Part shown: piece by piece, positions 18,185 through 28,198 of the stretch
Layout of the letters: each line of letters starts with the position of its first letter
How positions within the stretch are numbered: the first letter of the stretch is position 1
Origin: Parabacteroides sp. OttesenSCG-928-G21
GTDB taxonomy: Bacteria; Bacteroidota; Bacteroidia; Bacteroidales; Tannerellaceae
NCBI GenBank assembly: GCA_030266465.1
Contig: JAJDIA010000005.1
Coordinates: forward strand, 1 to 44,344
Direction: 5' to 3'
Length of the DNA: 44,344 nt
The notes under the pieces: generated by a model
Seen by the model: the letters and a program-made list of their open reading frames with translations, nothing else
The model's database searches: none
What the model was told of the DNA's origin: nothing
Position numbers and translations under genes: made by a program

Positions 18185-19351
18185 CTAATTGCTGCGTTTC
18201 GCTTTTTCCCATGCTCCTTTACCTTTATTTTTTTTCAGATAGAAGAAACCTCTTATGACGTTGATGTTCATGAAGAGAAAATAATAAGGAATAAATACTA
18301 ATTTATTTCTCATTTGCTTTTGTTCTAATTTGTAACCGATATATCCGGCTAAATAAAACAATAGCTGCGCGATTAACAGAACAGAATAAAACAGACTGCC
18401 TTGACAGGCCAAAATAATATTTATTGGTAACAATAAAAACAGTACAATAGGGGTAATAGTCCAACGTAATACACGATGGCTGATATATTGGAAACTTAAT
18501 GTTCCGTATTTAAAAATATTCAGAAGTGAACGTAAGCGCCATATAGACTGTAAGCCTCCGGCCGAGATCCGTACTTTGCGTTTTTCTTCTTCCTGCATAT
18601 TTAATGAAGCACTTTCAACAGCATAAGCATCCTTGCTGTAAGCAATTACATTTCCTTTCTGAGCTATCCGAAGCGATAAAATAAAGTCGTCGAGTAACGT
18701 GTCGTTCGGCATTTGCTCAAATAATTCGGTACGAATAGCGAATAACTCACCTGCAGCACCGACAGCCGAATAGAGTTCGTAGTCCCATTTTTTCAGTGTT
18801 GATTCGTATTTCCAGTAAATACCTTCACCGGCGGTAGCTCCCTGTTCGGTTTTTATTTCTACTCGTTTTTCTCCGGCCACACAACCAACCTTAGGATTTG
18901 AAAATTGACGGATGATCTCCAGAATTGCCTGCTCATTCAACATCGTGTTGGCATCTGTAAAAACCACATAAGGTGTTTTTACATAAGGAACGCCTCTGTT
19001 TAATGCCGCCGTTTTTCCTTTTCGTTCGGGAGCATATAATACGGTAACTTCCGGATATTCTTTTAATAATTCATTCGTATTGTCTGTTGTGCCGTCTGTT
19101 ATCCACATAATGGTCAGTTTGTCTTTGGGATAATCCAGTTGCCGGCAATTAGCCATTTTTTCATGTACAATAGAGGCTTCATTATAGGCCGCAATAAAAA
19201 GAGTTACCTCAGGTAGAGGATCAGGTAGATCATAAATAACCGGTTTGACAAAAATCCGTTTAATTTTCAGTAGGAAAAAAAGGAGGATGCCATACCCAAG
19301 GTAGGTATAAAAAACAATGAAGACACCGATCCAAAATAATGTGGCAATCAT
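18185..19351 (-). CDS. Family 2 glycosyltransferase, membrane-anchored
   Basis: PEVTLFIAAYNEASIVHEKMANCRQLDYPKDKLTIMWITDGTTDNTNELL; DDFILSLRIAQKG; C-terminal TM segments. Confidence 0.9.
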   Translation of the reverse strand: MIATLFWIGVFIVFYTYLGYGILLFFLLKIKRIFVKPVIYDLPDPLPEVTLFIAAYNEASIVHEKMANCRQLDYPKDKLTIMWITDGTTDNTNELLKEYPEVTVLYAPERKGKTAALNRGVPYVKTPYVVFTDANTMLNEQAILEIIRQFSNPKVGCVAGEKRVEIKTEQGATAGEGIYWKYESTLKKWDYELYSAVGAAGELFAIRTELFEQMPNDTLLDDFILSLRIAQKGNVIAYSKDAYAVESASLNMQEEEKRKVRISAGGLQSIWRLRSLLNIFKYGTLSFQYISHRVLRWTITPIVLFLLLPINIILACQGSLFYSVLLIAQLLFYLAGYIGYKLEQKQMRNKLVFIPYYFLFMNINVIRGFFYLKKNKGKGAWEKAKRSN

Positions 19352-19612
19352 AGATAATGTGTTGTTATTAAGTCTTAAATTCCGCTTTTACAAAAACGAT
19401 GGCTATATTGCCTTCGTTTTATATGTCTTAAACAAGTGAATGAAGTTATTGTTCTATAAAAAGAGATAATTGTTGCCTTTTCAGAACATTTCGACCCTTT
19501 TGCTTGTTAGCAAGAAACAGATAAAGTCCACGCAAAATCAGAGAATATATAGCGTAAATATAAAGCGGTAGTGGTAATGTGTAGATGCTACTTTGGATTG
19601 TTTGAGAAAATA

Positions 19613-19621
19613 CTATTTTTG
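19613..19621 (+). promoter_or_regulatory. Bacteroidetes -7 element (TATTTTTG) upstream of the 19652 glycosyltransferase
   Basis: TAnnTTTG match ~35 nt upstream of the ATG. Confidence 0.5.
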
Positions 19622-19651
19622 TAAGTCATTAAAATGAATGTATTGTAAATA

Positions 19652-20809
19652 ATGATACTATTTAAAATAATAGATATAATCCTTTTTTGTTGCTTCTCTT
19701 TGATGGTTTTATATATCCTTATTTTAGGGATTGCCTCTTTTTTTAAACCATCCAGGAAACTGAAAGAACCATCACGACTGAATAAATTTGTTGTACTGTT
19801 TCCGGCATACGGTGAAGATCAGGTAATTGTGAACAGTGTTACCTCTTTCTTGAAACAAGATTATCCGGAAGATTTATTTGATGTTATTGTCATTTCCGAC
19901 CATATGAAGGAGGAAACGAATAATCATTTACGACAACTCCCCATTGATTTATTAATCGCAACCTATGAAGATAGCTCAAAAGCGAAAGCCCTGAATTTAG
20001 CGGCTGATTATTTAAAAGATAAGCAATACGACATCCTTGTTATCATGGATGCGGATAATGTGACTGAAGATAATTTCCTATTGCAAATCAATAAAGCTTA
20101 TGAAGCCGGCGACAGAGCCATACAAGCACATCGGACAGCTAAAAATACAAATACATCAGTTGCGGTACTGGATGCTGTCAGTGAGGAGATTAACAACGCT
20201 ATTTTCCGTGCAGGACATGTAAATCTGGGATTATCTTCCAGTTTGATAGGCTCAGGAATGGCATTCGATTATCAATGGTTTATGGCGAATGTCGGGTTTT
20301 TACAGACAGCAGGTGAAGATCGTGAACTGGAGATGCTGTTGCTAAAAAGTAAAATACGCGTCAGCTATCTACAGGATACATATGTTTATGATGAGAAAAC
20401 GCAAAATCTGCAAGGCTTTAAAAATCAACGTAAACGTTGGCAGGCAATGCAATTTACATCATTAGGGCGGTCGATTGTGGATTTCCCTAAAGCACTTTTT
20501 CAAGGCAATTTTGACTATTGCAATAAAATAATACACTGGATGATATTACCTCGTTCAGTAATGCTTCTACTGTTGCCGCTGATCAGTATTATTGTCTCTT
20601 TTATAAATCTGTACGCTTCAATTAAATGGTGGGCGATTACCTGGATCTTTTATGCTATTATTATCGCTGTTATTCCCACCTATCTATGTAATAAAAAGCT
20701 GTTTAAAGCACTGGCAAAAGTTCCGGTGATGGCTTTCCTGATGTGTATGAATTTCCTGAAACTACGCGAAGGGAAGAAGTTTATCCATACGGAACATGGG
20801 GTGGAATAG
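19652..20809 (+). CDS. Family 2 (processive-type) glycosyltransferase
   Basis: VVLFPAYGEDQVIVNSVTSFLKQDYPEDLFDVIVISD...IMDADN...GSGMAFDY...QRKRWQAMQ; paralogous to 25541-26752. Confidence 0.88.
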   Translation: MILFKIIDIILFCCFSLMVLYILILGIASFFKPSRKLKEPSRLNKFVVLFPAYGEDQVIVNSVTSFLKQDYPEDLFDVIVISDHMKEETNNHLRQLPIDLLIATYEDSSKAKALNLAADYLKDKQYDILVIMDADNVTEDNFLLQINKAYEAGDRAIQAHRTAKNTNTSVAVLDAVSEEINNAIFRAGHVNLGLSSSLIGSGMAFDYQWFMANVGFLQTAGEDRELEMLLLKSKIRVSYLQDTYVYDEKTQNLQGFKNQRKRWQAMQFTSLGRSIVDFPKALFQGNFDYCNKIIHWMILPRSVMLLLLPLISIIVSFINLYASIKWWAITWIFYAIIIAVIPTYLCNKKLFKALAKVPVMAFLMCMNFLKLREGKKFIHTEHGVE

Positions 20810-20907
20810 AATTATGAGTTATGAATTCAGAATTATGAATTAATGTGATTTTTATCGAAAAGATATACAACGAATCCATAAACTCATGACCATCTTTTTT
20901 ACTTTTG

Positions 20908-20995
20908 ACTCCTGTGAAAAAGCTTTTTGACTGCAGTGCTAAACATTTTTCACTCCTGTCGAAAAGCTTTTCGACTCCTGTCAAAAGCATAAAAC
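20908..20995. repeat. Array 2: 4 x 22-bp tandem repeats with dyad-symmetric core
   Basis: ACTCCTGTGAAAAAGCTTTTTG / ACTGCAGTGCTAAACATTTTTC / ACTCCTGTCGAAAAGCTTTTCG / ACTCCTGTCAAAAGCATAAAAC at 20908, 20930, 20952, 20974; inverted ATTATGAATT-type repeats lie on both flanks (~20811-20841 and ~21067-21100). Confidence 0.9.
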
Positions 20996-21088
20996 ATTGT
21001 TGACAAAATAGATATCATTGTAATGATAAAGGTAAAAGAACGTGATATTATATCAAGTCTGCGCTATTCATAATTCATAATTCATAAC

Positions 21089-21973
21089 TCATAATTCACA
21101 ATCCTTTCTCATCGTTAGCCCTTCCCATTGGCCTTTGCTTATTGCTTTTATATTTGACCAATAGGCGGAAAGCAAAGAGCGGACCACGTTGATCGGGTAG
21201 GCAATGGCTGTCAGGTATAAACAAGATGCGAAGCGAAATAGCCCTTTATTGTTGCGCCGGGAAAAGAGAACCCTGTTTCGGGCCAGGTAGTAGTTTCTTA
21301 ACGGAGTCCCTTTGTTGATTGACATTCCCTCTTTATGATATATATGGGCGGCAGGTTCAAACCATATTTCATATCCTGCCCGACGTATTTGCAGGCTCCA
21401 ATCAATTTCTTCATAAAAGAGGAAGTAGATTTCAGTCATTAATCCGGCTTTATTAATGACTTCACGTGAAGTCAGCATACATGCACCATGGGCTGATCCG
21501 GTGGGACAAGCCTTGTCGTATTGCCCTTTGTCTATTTCTCCGGCTCCGAACGGATGACTTTTTATGCGGATCATCTTCATTTCCGAATAACCGGCATATT
21601 GAATGATATCCCGATGATGTTCGAATAGTATTTTACCGGATACCAGGCCAATCTTAGGATTGCTGTCAATTCGGTCAACCAGCGCTTTTAAAAAAGGGCC
21701 ATCAATGAGGATGTCATTATTCAAATAAAGTATATAATCACCTTTAGCCTGTCGAGTTCCTAAATTACAACCACCGGCAAATCCTAAATTCTCCGGACTA
21801 CTGATTACAGTGACTTCGGGGTGTTTGTTTTGTATGATTTCTGCATCATTGCCGCGTGAAGCATTGTCTACAACAATGATTTCATACGGATAATTCTCAT
21901 GCTGCGCTAACGATTCAATCATTTCGCAGGTATCGGCCTGACCGTTATAATTTATAGTGACAATGGATACCAT
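21089..21973 (-). CDS. Family 2 glycosyltransferase, rhamnosyltransferase-like
   Basis: VSIVTINYNGQADTCEMIESLAQHENYPYEIIVVDNASRGNDAEII...NLGFAGGCNLGTRQAKGDYILYLNNDI. Confidence 0.9.
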   Translation of the reverse strand: MVSIVTINYNGQADTCEMIESLAQHENYPYEIIVVDNASRGNDAEIIQNKHPEVTVISSPENLGFAGGCNLGTRQAKGDYILYLNNDILIDGPFLKALVDRIDSNPKIGLVSGKILFEHHRDIIQYAGYSEMKMIRIKSHPFGAGEIDKGQYDKACPTGSAHGACMLTSREVINKAGLMTEIYFLFYEEIDWSLQIRRAGYEIWFEPAAHIYHKEGMSINKGTPLRNYYLARNRVLFSRRNNKGLFRFASCLYLTAIAYPINVVRSLLSAYWSNIKAISKGQWEGLTMRKDCEL

Positions 21974-21975
21974 AT

Positions 21976-23103
21976 TTATCCTTTAATAGCATTTAAATAA
22001 TTGATGACCTTTTGCATTTGCTGTTTCCAGGAAAGATCTTGGATAGAATCTCTTATTTCTTGGGGTGACCAGCTTTTACTGTGGTAAAACTCGATGAGTG
22101 GCTCAATGTTGATCGGGCTTTCATCGGCAGGTTCTTTGAATACATAATCACGACTGTCAAAGTCACTATCCATTTCGGAGTAGACGAAAGGAATTCCACG
22201 TGCGGCATACTCCCTGTTTTTCAGTGTTTTGATTTGTGTGATGTTGCTTCGGTGACGTCCCAGGCTGCCAATGCCTAAATCAGAGGAATCGAACAGATTG
22301 TCTAAAGCTTCGCCATGTTGGGCTCCGTGGGCAATTACATACTCTTCCAACCCTAATGCCTTAATAGGCTCAAACACATCTCTCTTTTCCCGCTCACTGA
22401 ATGCTTCGCCAACGATATGGAAATATACTTTATACTCACGTTCTTTCTTATAGTATTCAGCTAATCCTTTTATTACCCGATCAAAACCATGCCAGAAATG
22501 GACTTCGGCTACGCCGATTAAGTGAATTTGTTTGATGGTGTCATTAACCATTGACTTCATGCGTATAGCAGAGAAGTCAATACCATTTGAAATACGTATT
22601 GTTTTTTGACCGAAAATAGTGGTTGCTTCAGAGAAAGTAACAATACCCACAAGCTGTTTTGCCAACTGCCAGCGGAAGCATTTATCAACCGCTAAGTCTA
22701 TCTTTGATCGTAAAGTAATATATTCCTGATCATACGGATAGGTAGGCACCTCTATGACGCTTCTAATATTCGCTTTGTTCAGCTCTTTTACAAAATGAAT
22801 GGTAAAAGGATTGGCATTATGATAAGAGCGTATATACGTGAAATCGATTTGATTTTCTTTAGCGTATCGAACAATAGGGGAGAAGTCTATTCTTTTTTTG
22901 ATTTTCGCCCATTTGCCATAGCCTAAGTCAATGATTTTTTTATCATTGACTACCCAGCTACGACGACCGGTAGCGTCAATGTCATAGTAGCAAAAATGAA
23001 CATCTACGCCACAATCTCTTAGTGCTTTTACTTGGTAGTAGATCTTTTTTGAAACACCACTGGATTCACTAAAACCATGAAATATGAGAAATAGTAATTT
23101 CAT
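21976..23103 (-). CDS. Glycosyltransferase, GT4-like fold
   Basis: MKLLFLIFHGFSESSGVSKKIYYQVKALRDCGVDVHFCYYD...; GIDFSAIRMK; LIGVAEVHFWHGFDRVIKGLAEYY. Confidence 0.8.
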   Translation of the reverse strand: MKLLFLIFHGFSESSGVSKKIYYQVKALRDCGVDVHFCYYDIDATGRRSWVVNDKKIIDLGYGKWAKIKKRIDFSPIVRYAKENQIDFTYIRSYHNANPFTIHFVKELNKANIRSVIEVPTYPYDQEYITLRSKIDLAVDKCFRWQLAKQLVGIVTFSEATTIFGQKTIRISNGIDFSAIRMKSMVNDTIKQIHLIGVAEVHFWHGFDRVIKGLAEYYKKEREYKVYFHIVGEAFSEREKRDVFEPIKALGLEEYVIAHGAQHGEALDNLFDSSDLGIGSLGRHRSNITQIKTLKNREYAARGIPFVYSEMDSDFDSRDYVFKEPADESPINIEPLIEFYHSKSWSPQEIRDSIQDLSWKQQMQKVINYLNAIKG

Positions 23104-24551
23104 TATTGCTTCTTTATATAGTTTTTGAGTTTACCGATGATATCGTATTCTCTTGAGAGCTGAATATAGGCGATCGTGATTAGAAGAAACAGACATCCTT
23201 TAATGATCAGCGTTATGATGATGTGAAGATGATCGATGAATATAGACGTTCCATATAATACAACAGCCAGGATAATAGTTGCCAGTATTGGAGAGACTAA
23301 TTGTTTGAAAAAACTAACCATATTTCTTTTAAAGGTAACGTTATACATCACCCAATAACATTGAAAAAAGTTAATGGTAAAAGTTATACATATACACCAG
23401 GCTACAGCTTCCAGTGTTTGGAAATAGAATATGCCGGTTAAAATACCGGCTACATTTAATGTAGAAGAGAATAATCCGCAGATAAACATACTCTTTGTAT
23501 CGTTGGCAGCCTGGAAAATAGAACCCGATGAAGAAAGAATAATCTGTATGCCTACAGAAAGAGCCAATATCTCAAAAACAGGAATAGACAAAAGCCATTG
23601 ATCTCCAAATAAGATCAGGATTAATTCTTTCGATGTGAAAAACAGCAATGCTGTGATCGGGAAGCCAATAAAGGCTAACAAGCGTATGATCTTTTCATAG
23701 GAAGTGGATAATTGGTTAAGATCATTTTGATAATCACTGAATATAGGGTGCATCACCGGCGTGATGACTTGTGTAATGTTTTGAAGGGGCAGCATCATTA
23801 ACCGATAGGATTTTTCATAATAACCTAAAGGGCTCATCCCCATATATCGTCCGATTAACAGTTTATCCAGATTGCGGCTGAAGTAATTGATAATATTAAA
23901 GAAGAACTGATAGGCCGAGTAAGAGAATATTTTTTTGATGGTAGATAGTCCAAGTGTCAAACGAATAGTTTGCGGGTATCTTTTGAAAGAGATCACAAAT
24001 AAAAGTATACTTGAAAGTATCGGATTAACGATCAAAGCGTAAAGCCCTCCTCCGGAAAGAGCAACGGCGATAGCGACACTCCCACCCGCAATTTGTATGA
24101 CAAGTGTACGGACAGCGATAAATTTGAATTCTTTGTTTTTGTAAAAAAGGGCATTGGGGACGATATTTGCAGAGGCAAAAAAGAGATTGATCGATAGTAG
24201 TTGGCATAGTATTACTAATATGTCACTGTCGTAATAAGCACCAATCAACCACGAGCAAAAGAAGAAAAATAACGCTAAAAGAATACCGGTCCATATCGTA
24301 AATGAAAAAATATTGGATAAATCGTTTGTGCTTAACTCTTTCTTCTGAATAATGGCCGGGGAAAGTCCCATGTCTGTGAAGAGATTGAAAAAAGCGATAA
24401 TTACAGTTGCAACAGCAACAACTCCAAAGTCATCAGGCGATAGTAAACGGGAAAGTACGGCTGTAATGACTAGGGATATGATAATCCCGGAATATTTGGC
24501 AATTGCTGTATAAAATACACCGGAGAAAAGCGCTTTTTTCAGATTACTCAT
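23103..24551 (-). CDS. Oligosaccharide flippase (Wzx / polysaccharide transport family)
   Basis: FSGVFYTAIAKYSGIIISLVITAVLSRLLSPDDFGVVAVATVIIAFFNLFTDMGLSPAIIQKKELS; multi-TM. Confidence 0.9.
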   Translation of the reverse strand: MSNLKKALFSGVFYTAIAKYSGIIISLVITAVLSRLLSPDDFGVVAVATVIIAFFNLFTDMGLSPAIIQKKELSTNDLSNIFSFTIWTGILLALFFFFCSWLIGAYYDSDILVILCQLLSINLFFASANIVPNALFYKNKEFKFIAVRTLVIQIAGGSVAIAVALSGGGLYALIVNPILSSILLFVISFKRYPQTIRLTLGLSTIKKIFSYSAYQFFFNIINYFSRNLDKLLIGRYMGMSPLGYYEKSYRLMMLPLQNITQVITPVMHPIFSDYQNDLNQLSTSYEKIIRLLAFIGFPITALLFFTSKELILILFGDQWLLSIPVFEILALSVGIQIILSSSGSIFQAANDTKSMFICGLFSSTLNVAGILTGIFYFQTLEAVAWCICITFTINFFQCYWVMYNVTFKRNMVSFFKQLVSPILATIILAVVLYGTSIFIDHLHIIITLIIKGCLFLLITIAYIQLSREYDIIGKLKNYIKKQ

Positions 24552-25491
24552 TCTTGTCTTTTGGTAGATATTTTTTGATCAGCAATATAGCCAAAGTCTT
24601 AAATGAAACATAATTATTGTATCTGGAAACAGCCCTGTTGAAAAGCTTAATGCGTTGTTTTAAAGGTAACGTATGTGCTTTCCAGAGAGCTGCATTCAGC
24701 ATCTTTGTAAGATATAAGTCTGTGGTTTTTTGTAACTCCGTACTTTTTCCCTTTCTGAATTTCAATACCTCCTCAGCTGTAGTAAGATATCCGTGCATAT
24801 TTTTCCAGGAAAATGAAGTGGTCATCGTCGAATTGCTGCGCAATCTTCGGTGAAAAAATGTACGATGGATAGGCATTACCCTTTCTGCAAGGATATATTG
24901 AGTAAAAGTAAAGAGTTCATCCTCATGAATAATGTTCGGATAAAATCTTAGTCCAAGAGCATCTAAATAGGACTTTTTTATTAGACTTAAACAGGCTGAT
25001 ACGCTAAAAGCATTTTTTTGTAAAAGAAGATTTAAAATTTCAACACCTCCGTAAACTTTGTTTTCATCTGTATAGGCTTTTCGATCATAGTTTAGTTTTA
25101 CGACAGGCGTATCTTCTGTTTTTAAAATATCAGCATCAAAAAAGGCAAAATCAAGTTGATGCTTTTGACATTTTTGATAGCAAACGTCAAGGGCATCTAC
25201 TTCCAGAAAATCGTCGCTGTCCATAAAATAAATATATTCTCCGGAAGCGTATTGTAATGCCAGATTTCTGGCAACGGCTTGTCCTTGATTGACTTGTTGA
25301 TATAGTTGGATTCTGTTGTCTTTTGATGCCAGATCTTCAAGAATGGCTAAGCTGTTGTCTGTCGACCCGTCATTGACAATAATGATCTCAATATCGGATA
25401 ACGATTGTTGCAATATACTTTCTACCGCCTGACGCACAAAATCCTGTGTGTTGTAAACCGGTATGATGATACTGACTTTTGGTGTATCCAT
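24544..25491 (-). CDS. Family 2 glycosyltransferase
   Basis: PKVSIIIPVYNTQDFVRQAVESILQQSLSDIEIIIVNDGSTDNSLAIL...YIYFMDSDDFLE. Confidence 0.93.
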   Translation of the reverse strand: MDTPKVSIIIPVYNTQDFVRQAVESILQQSLSDIEIIIVNDGSTDNSLAILEDLASKDNRIQLYQQVNQGQAVARNLALQYASGEYIYFMDSDDFLEVDALDVCYQKCQKHQLDFAFFDADILKTEDTPVVKLNYDRKAYTDENKVYGGVEILNLLLQKNAFSVSACLSLIKKSYLDALGLRFYPNIIHEDELFTFTQYILAERVMPIHRTFFHRRLRSNSTMTTSFSWKNMHGYLTTAEEVLKFRKGKSTELQKTTDLYLTKMLNAALWKAHTLPLKQRIKLFNRAVSRYNNYVSFKTLAILLIKKYLPKDKNE

Positions 25492-25540
25492 AATGTATAA
25501 TTAAGACAACAATCGTTTTTATTAACAGCTCGCCGATATA

Positions 25541-26752
25541 TTAATTTTCTTTATGCTCGGTATGTATAAACTCTTTCGTAGCACCTTTCAGACGGAAGAA
25601 GTTGAAGAACATAAGGATAAAGAGAACAGGCAGACTTAAGATGGCATTTCTTAATTTTTTGTCTACCAGATAGTCCGGCACAGCGATACTAAACGTAATG
25701 CAAAGTAACAATAACAGTCCCCACCATTTAATAGACATCATCCAATCCAACCAGGTAAACAATAGAGCCAGAAGAACGATGAAACCAAAAAGTATAACAC
25801 GGGGTAGCATCATCCATTGGAATAATTTGTTACAATAGTCCCAATTTCCTCTTAGCATAGCCATTGGCATAGAGAATATACCGGAGAAGAGATTGGTGAA
25901 TTGTGTGGCCAACCATCTGCGCCGTTGCTGATAAAAACTGGTTTTATTCGCTACTTTCTCATCATAGGTGTACACATCTTCCAGATATTCAATATAGATA
26001 TTTTGTTTGAGAAGAATCATTTCCAGCTGTTTGTCTACACCAACGTGTCCGGCTTTGAAGATGCTTTCTTTAAATAATTCATAATCGAAAGCCATACCTG
26101 AACCCATCAGGGCGGAAGAAAATCCTAAGCGTGTATGTCCTTTACGGAAAATAGAGTTGTTGATCTCTTCACTGACAGCATCCAGTACAGCCACAGAGGT
26201 ATTGCGGTTTTTAGCTACACGATGTGTTTGCACAGCCGCGCAACCGGAATAGAAAGCATCATTGATTTTATCTAAATAATCGGGATCAACAATGTTATCC
26301 GCGTCCATGATGACTACGACATCATATTGTAAGTTTTCATCTTCAATATACGTCATAGCTTTTCGCAGCGCATTGGTTTTAGAACTGTTTGGAAGACTGA
26401 TTTCAACTACTCTTGCAGAAAGATCTTCCAATGCCTGATTAGTGGCCTGTGTCATCTGATCCGAAATCACAATAATATCGTACAGTTCTCTCGGATAATT
26501 CTGACCAAAGAAAGATTTTACAGAATTAATAATGACAGAATCTTCTTTGTAAGCAGGGAACAGCACCGCGAAACGATATCTTTTCTTTGCTTCGGGATAA
26601 TGAAATTTTCTTTTTCTTAAAGAGAAAATCGCGAAAATAAACAGATAAAGTACGGATATAAGAAATAGTAGAAAAAGGATAGCTTCTCCTATTGTCCATG
26701 CATATTCGTTTTTCTGCAACCACTCACTTCCCATATAGAAATATTGTTCCAT
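25541..26752 (-). CDS. Family 2 (processive-type) glycosyltransferase
   Basis: RFAVLFPAYKEDSVIINSVKSFFGQNYPRELYDIIVISD...VVIMDADN...QQRRRWLATQ; TM segments at both ends. Confidence 0.88.
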   Translation of the reverse strand: MEQYFYMGSEWLQKNEYAWTIGEAILFLLFLISVLYLFIFAIFSLRKRKFHYPEAKKRYRFAVLFPAYKEDSVIINSVKSFFGQNYPRELYDIIVISDQMTQATNQALEDLSARVVEISLPNSSKTNALRKAMTYIEDENLQYDVVVIMDADNIVDPDYLDKINDAFYSGCAAVQTHRVAKNRNTSVAVLDAVSEEINNSIFRKGHTRLGFSSALMGSGMAFDYELFKESIFKAGHVGVDKQLEMILLKQNIYIEYLEDVYTYDEKVANKTSFYQQRRRWLATQFTNLFSGIFSMPMAMLRGNWDYCNKLFQWMMLPRVILFGFIVLLALLFTWLDWMMSIKWWGLLLLLCITFSIAVPDYLVDKKLRNAILSLPVLFILMFFNFFRLKGATKEFIHTEHKEN

Positions 26753-26757
26753 ATTCT

Positions 26758-28194
26758 TTAATTATATTGTTTTTCTAATTCTTTATCAAAATGTTCCGCT
26801 TTTAATACAAGCGCTAAACCTGTAAAAGCAAATATCATAGTAGGGAACTGTCCCCAAAATGGGTTTCCGTATGCACTGATAAGCATACCGAATATTCCGC
26901 ATAATAATCCGGTCAGTATCCCTTTTAATTCCTTGTTTTTTACTTTAAACATTAATATCCAGGCGCCTCTTCCTATGGCGGCGAAAAGCATTCCTAAATA
27001 TAGGATAAGCCCGACAATGCCGGTCTCAACCCATATCTTGACATACCAGGAGTCATTCGGAATCATGGTGGTTAATCGTATAGATATATCTTTATTCTCT
27101 ACGCCGGAAAGGCCTAGCCCTTCACCAAATGGCTTATCTTTGAGATGCACGGCCAAGGTCTTCTGATTTTCTTTTCGCACATTAAAAGAGGCATCTGCTG
27201 TCGGTCTGAAGGCTGTTCTCATACGTCGGATCAGTTGATTGCTCTGACCGATATCCGTAAATACGAAGAATGAATATATAGCAATTAACGCTACGCCACT
27301 GGCTGTAAGTATTTTTACGTTTTTACTCACAATCGCAAATAGGGCTAATCCCGCCAAAGGAACTATCATCGCACCACGTGTTCCGGAAAGGAACATGGCA
27401 TAGGTTGTTGCTACTGCTACGATAGCATAGAAGATTTTCAGCCCTTTGTTTTTCACAAATAAAGCAGCAATAAAGAACATAATACCGGCACATCCCATAT
27501 TCGATCCGAAGTTGCCTGCATCTGTAAAGAATGAGAAATATCGCGTACCGCTGCTTAACAGGTGAGTTTTGTATGACCCTTTGTCTAACCAGGCTGCCTC
27601 AGCGAAATCAAATCCAATACTTTTCTGCATTAAAGCTTTGCCTACTGCGATCAAAGAGAATATGGCTATCATAAATATCAAATGCTTTACCCACTTGTAT
27701 TGGTTAAACAATAAGGCTACAATGACAGAAATAAGAAAACCATAATAGGCTAATCCTCTTGAGAGAACCCATCCTCTTAAAACACCGGACGGATTATATA
27801 TCTCAGCCAGGCAATATAATAACCAGATAAAAGAGCCTAAGGTTAGTATATTCGCCGCATGTTTCCATTCAATATTTCTTAATAAAGCCGTATGGATAAA
27901 TATCAGTACCAATGTACATGCTAAAAGAACATCTACAATAACACTTATTCCCGATATCTCACTATATCTGGATATCCCCATGATGAAATAATTGATGATA
28001 AAAATAGCGTAAAAGAGGAGTATCGGGAATTTTAAAATTTGAACGCAAAGAATAAACAGCAAAGGTGCAACAACAATAATTCCCATCATAGCCACATTGT
28101 TTGTGAGCAATGACAGCGCAATGCCTAACAATCCGGGCAAAAGAAGCAGATTGATCAGGCGTATGCTGTTTTCTGTTGTTTCAGTTCGTTGCAT
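26758..28194 (-). CDS. O-antigen ligase/polymerase (Wzy-like) membrane protein
   Basis: Multi-TM; SGTRGAMIVPLAGLALFAIV; late periplasmic loop GEGLGLSG...IPNDSWYVKIWVETGIVGLILYLGMLF. Confidence 0.85.
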   Translation of the reverse strand: MQRTETTENSIRLINLLLLPGLLGIALSLLTNNVAMMGIIVVAPLLFILCVQILKFPILLFYAIFIINYFIMGISRYSEISGISVIVDVLLACTLVLIFIHTALLRNIEWKHAANILTLGSFIWLLYCLAEIYNPSGVLRGWVLSRGLAYYGFLISVIVALLFNQYKWVKHLIFMIAIFSLIAVGKALMQKSIGFDFAEAAWLDKGSYKTHLLSSGTRYFSFFTDAGNFGSNMGCAGIMFFIAALFVKNKGLKIFYAIVAVATTYAMFLSGTRGAMIVPLAGLALFAIVSKNVKILTASGVALIAIYSFFVFTDIGQSNQLIRRMRTAFRPTADASFNVRKENQKTLAVHLKDKPFGEGLGLSGVENKDISIRLTTMIPNDSWYVKIWVETGIVGLILYLGMLFAAIGRGAWILMFKVKNKELKGILTGLLCGIFGMLISAYGNPFWGQFPTMIFAFTGLALVLKAEHFDKELEKQYN

Positions 28195-28198
28195 AAAA

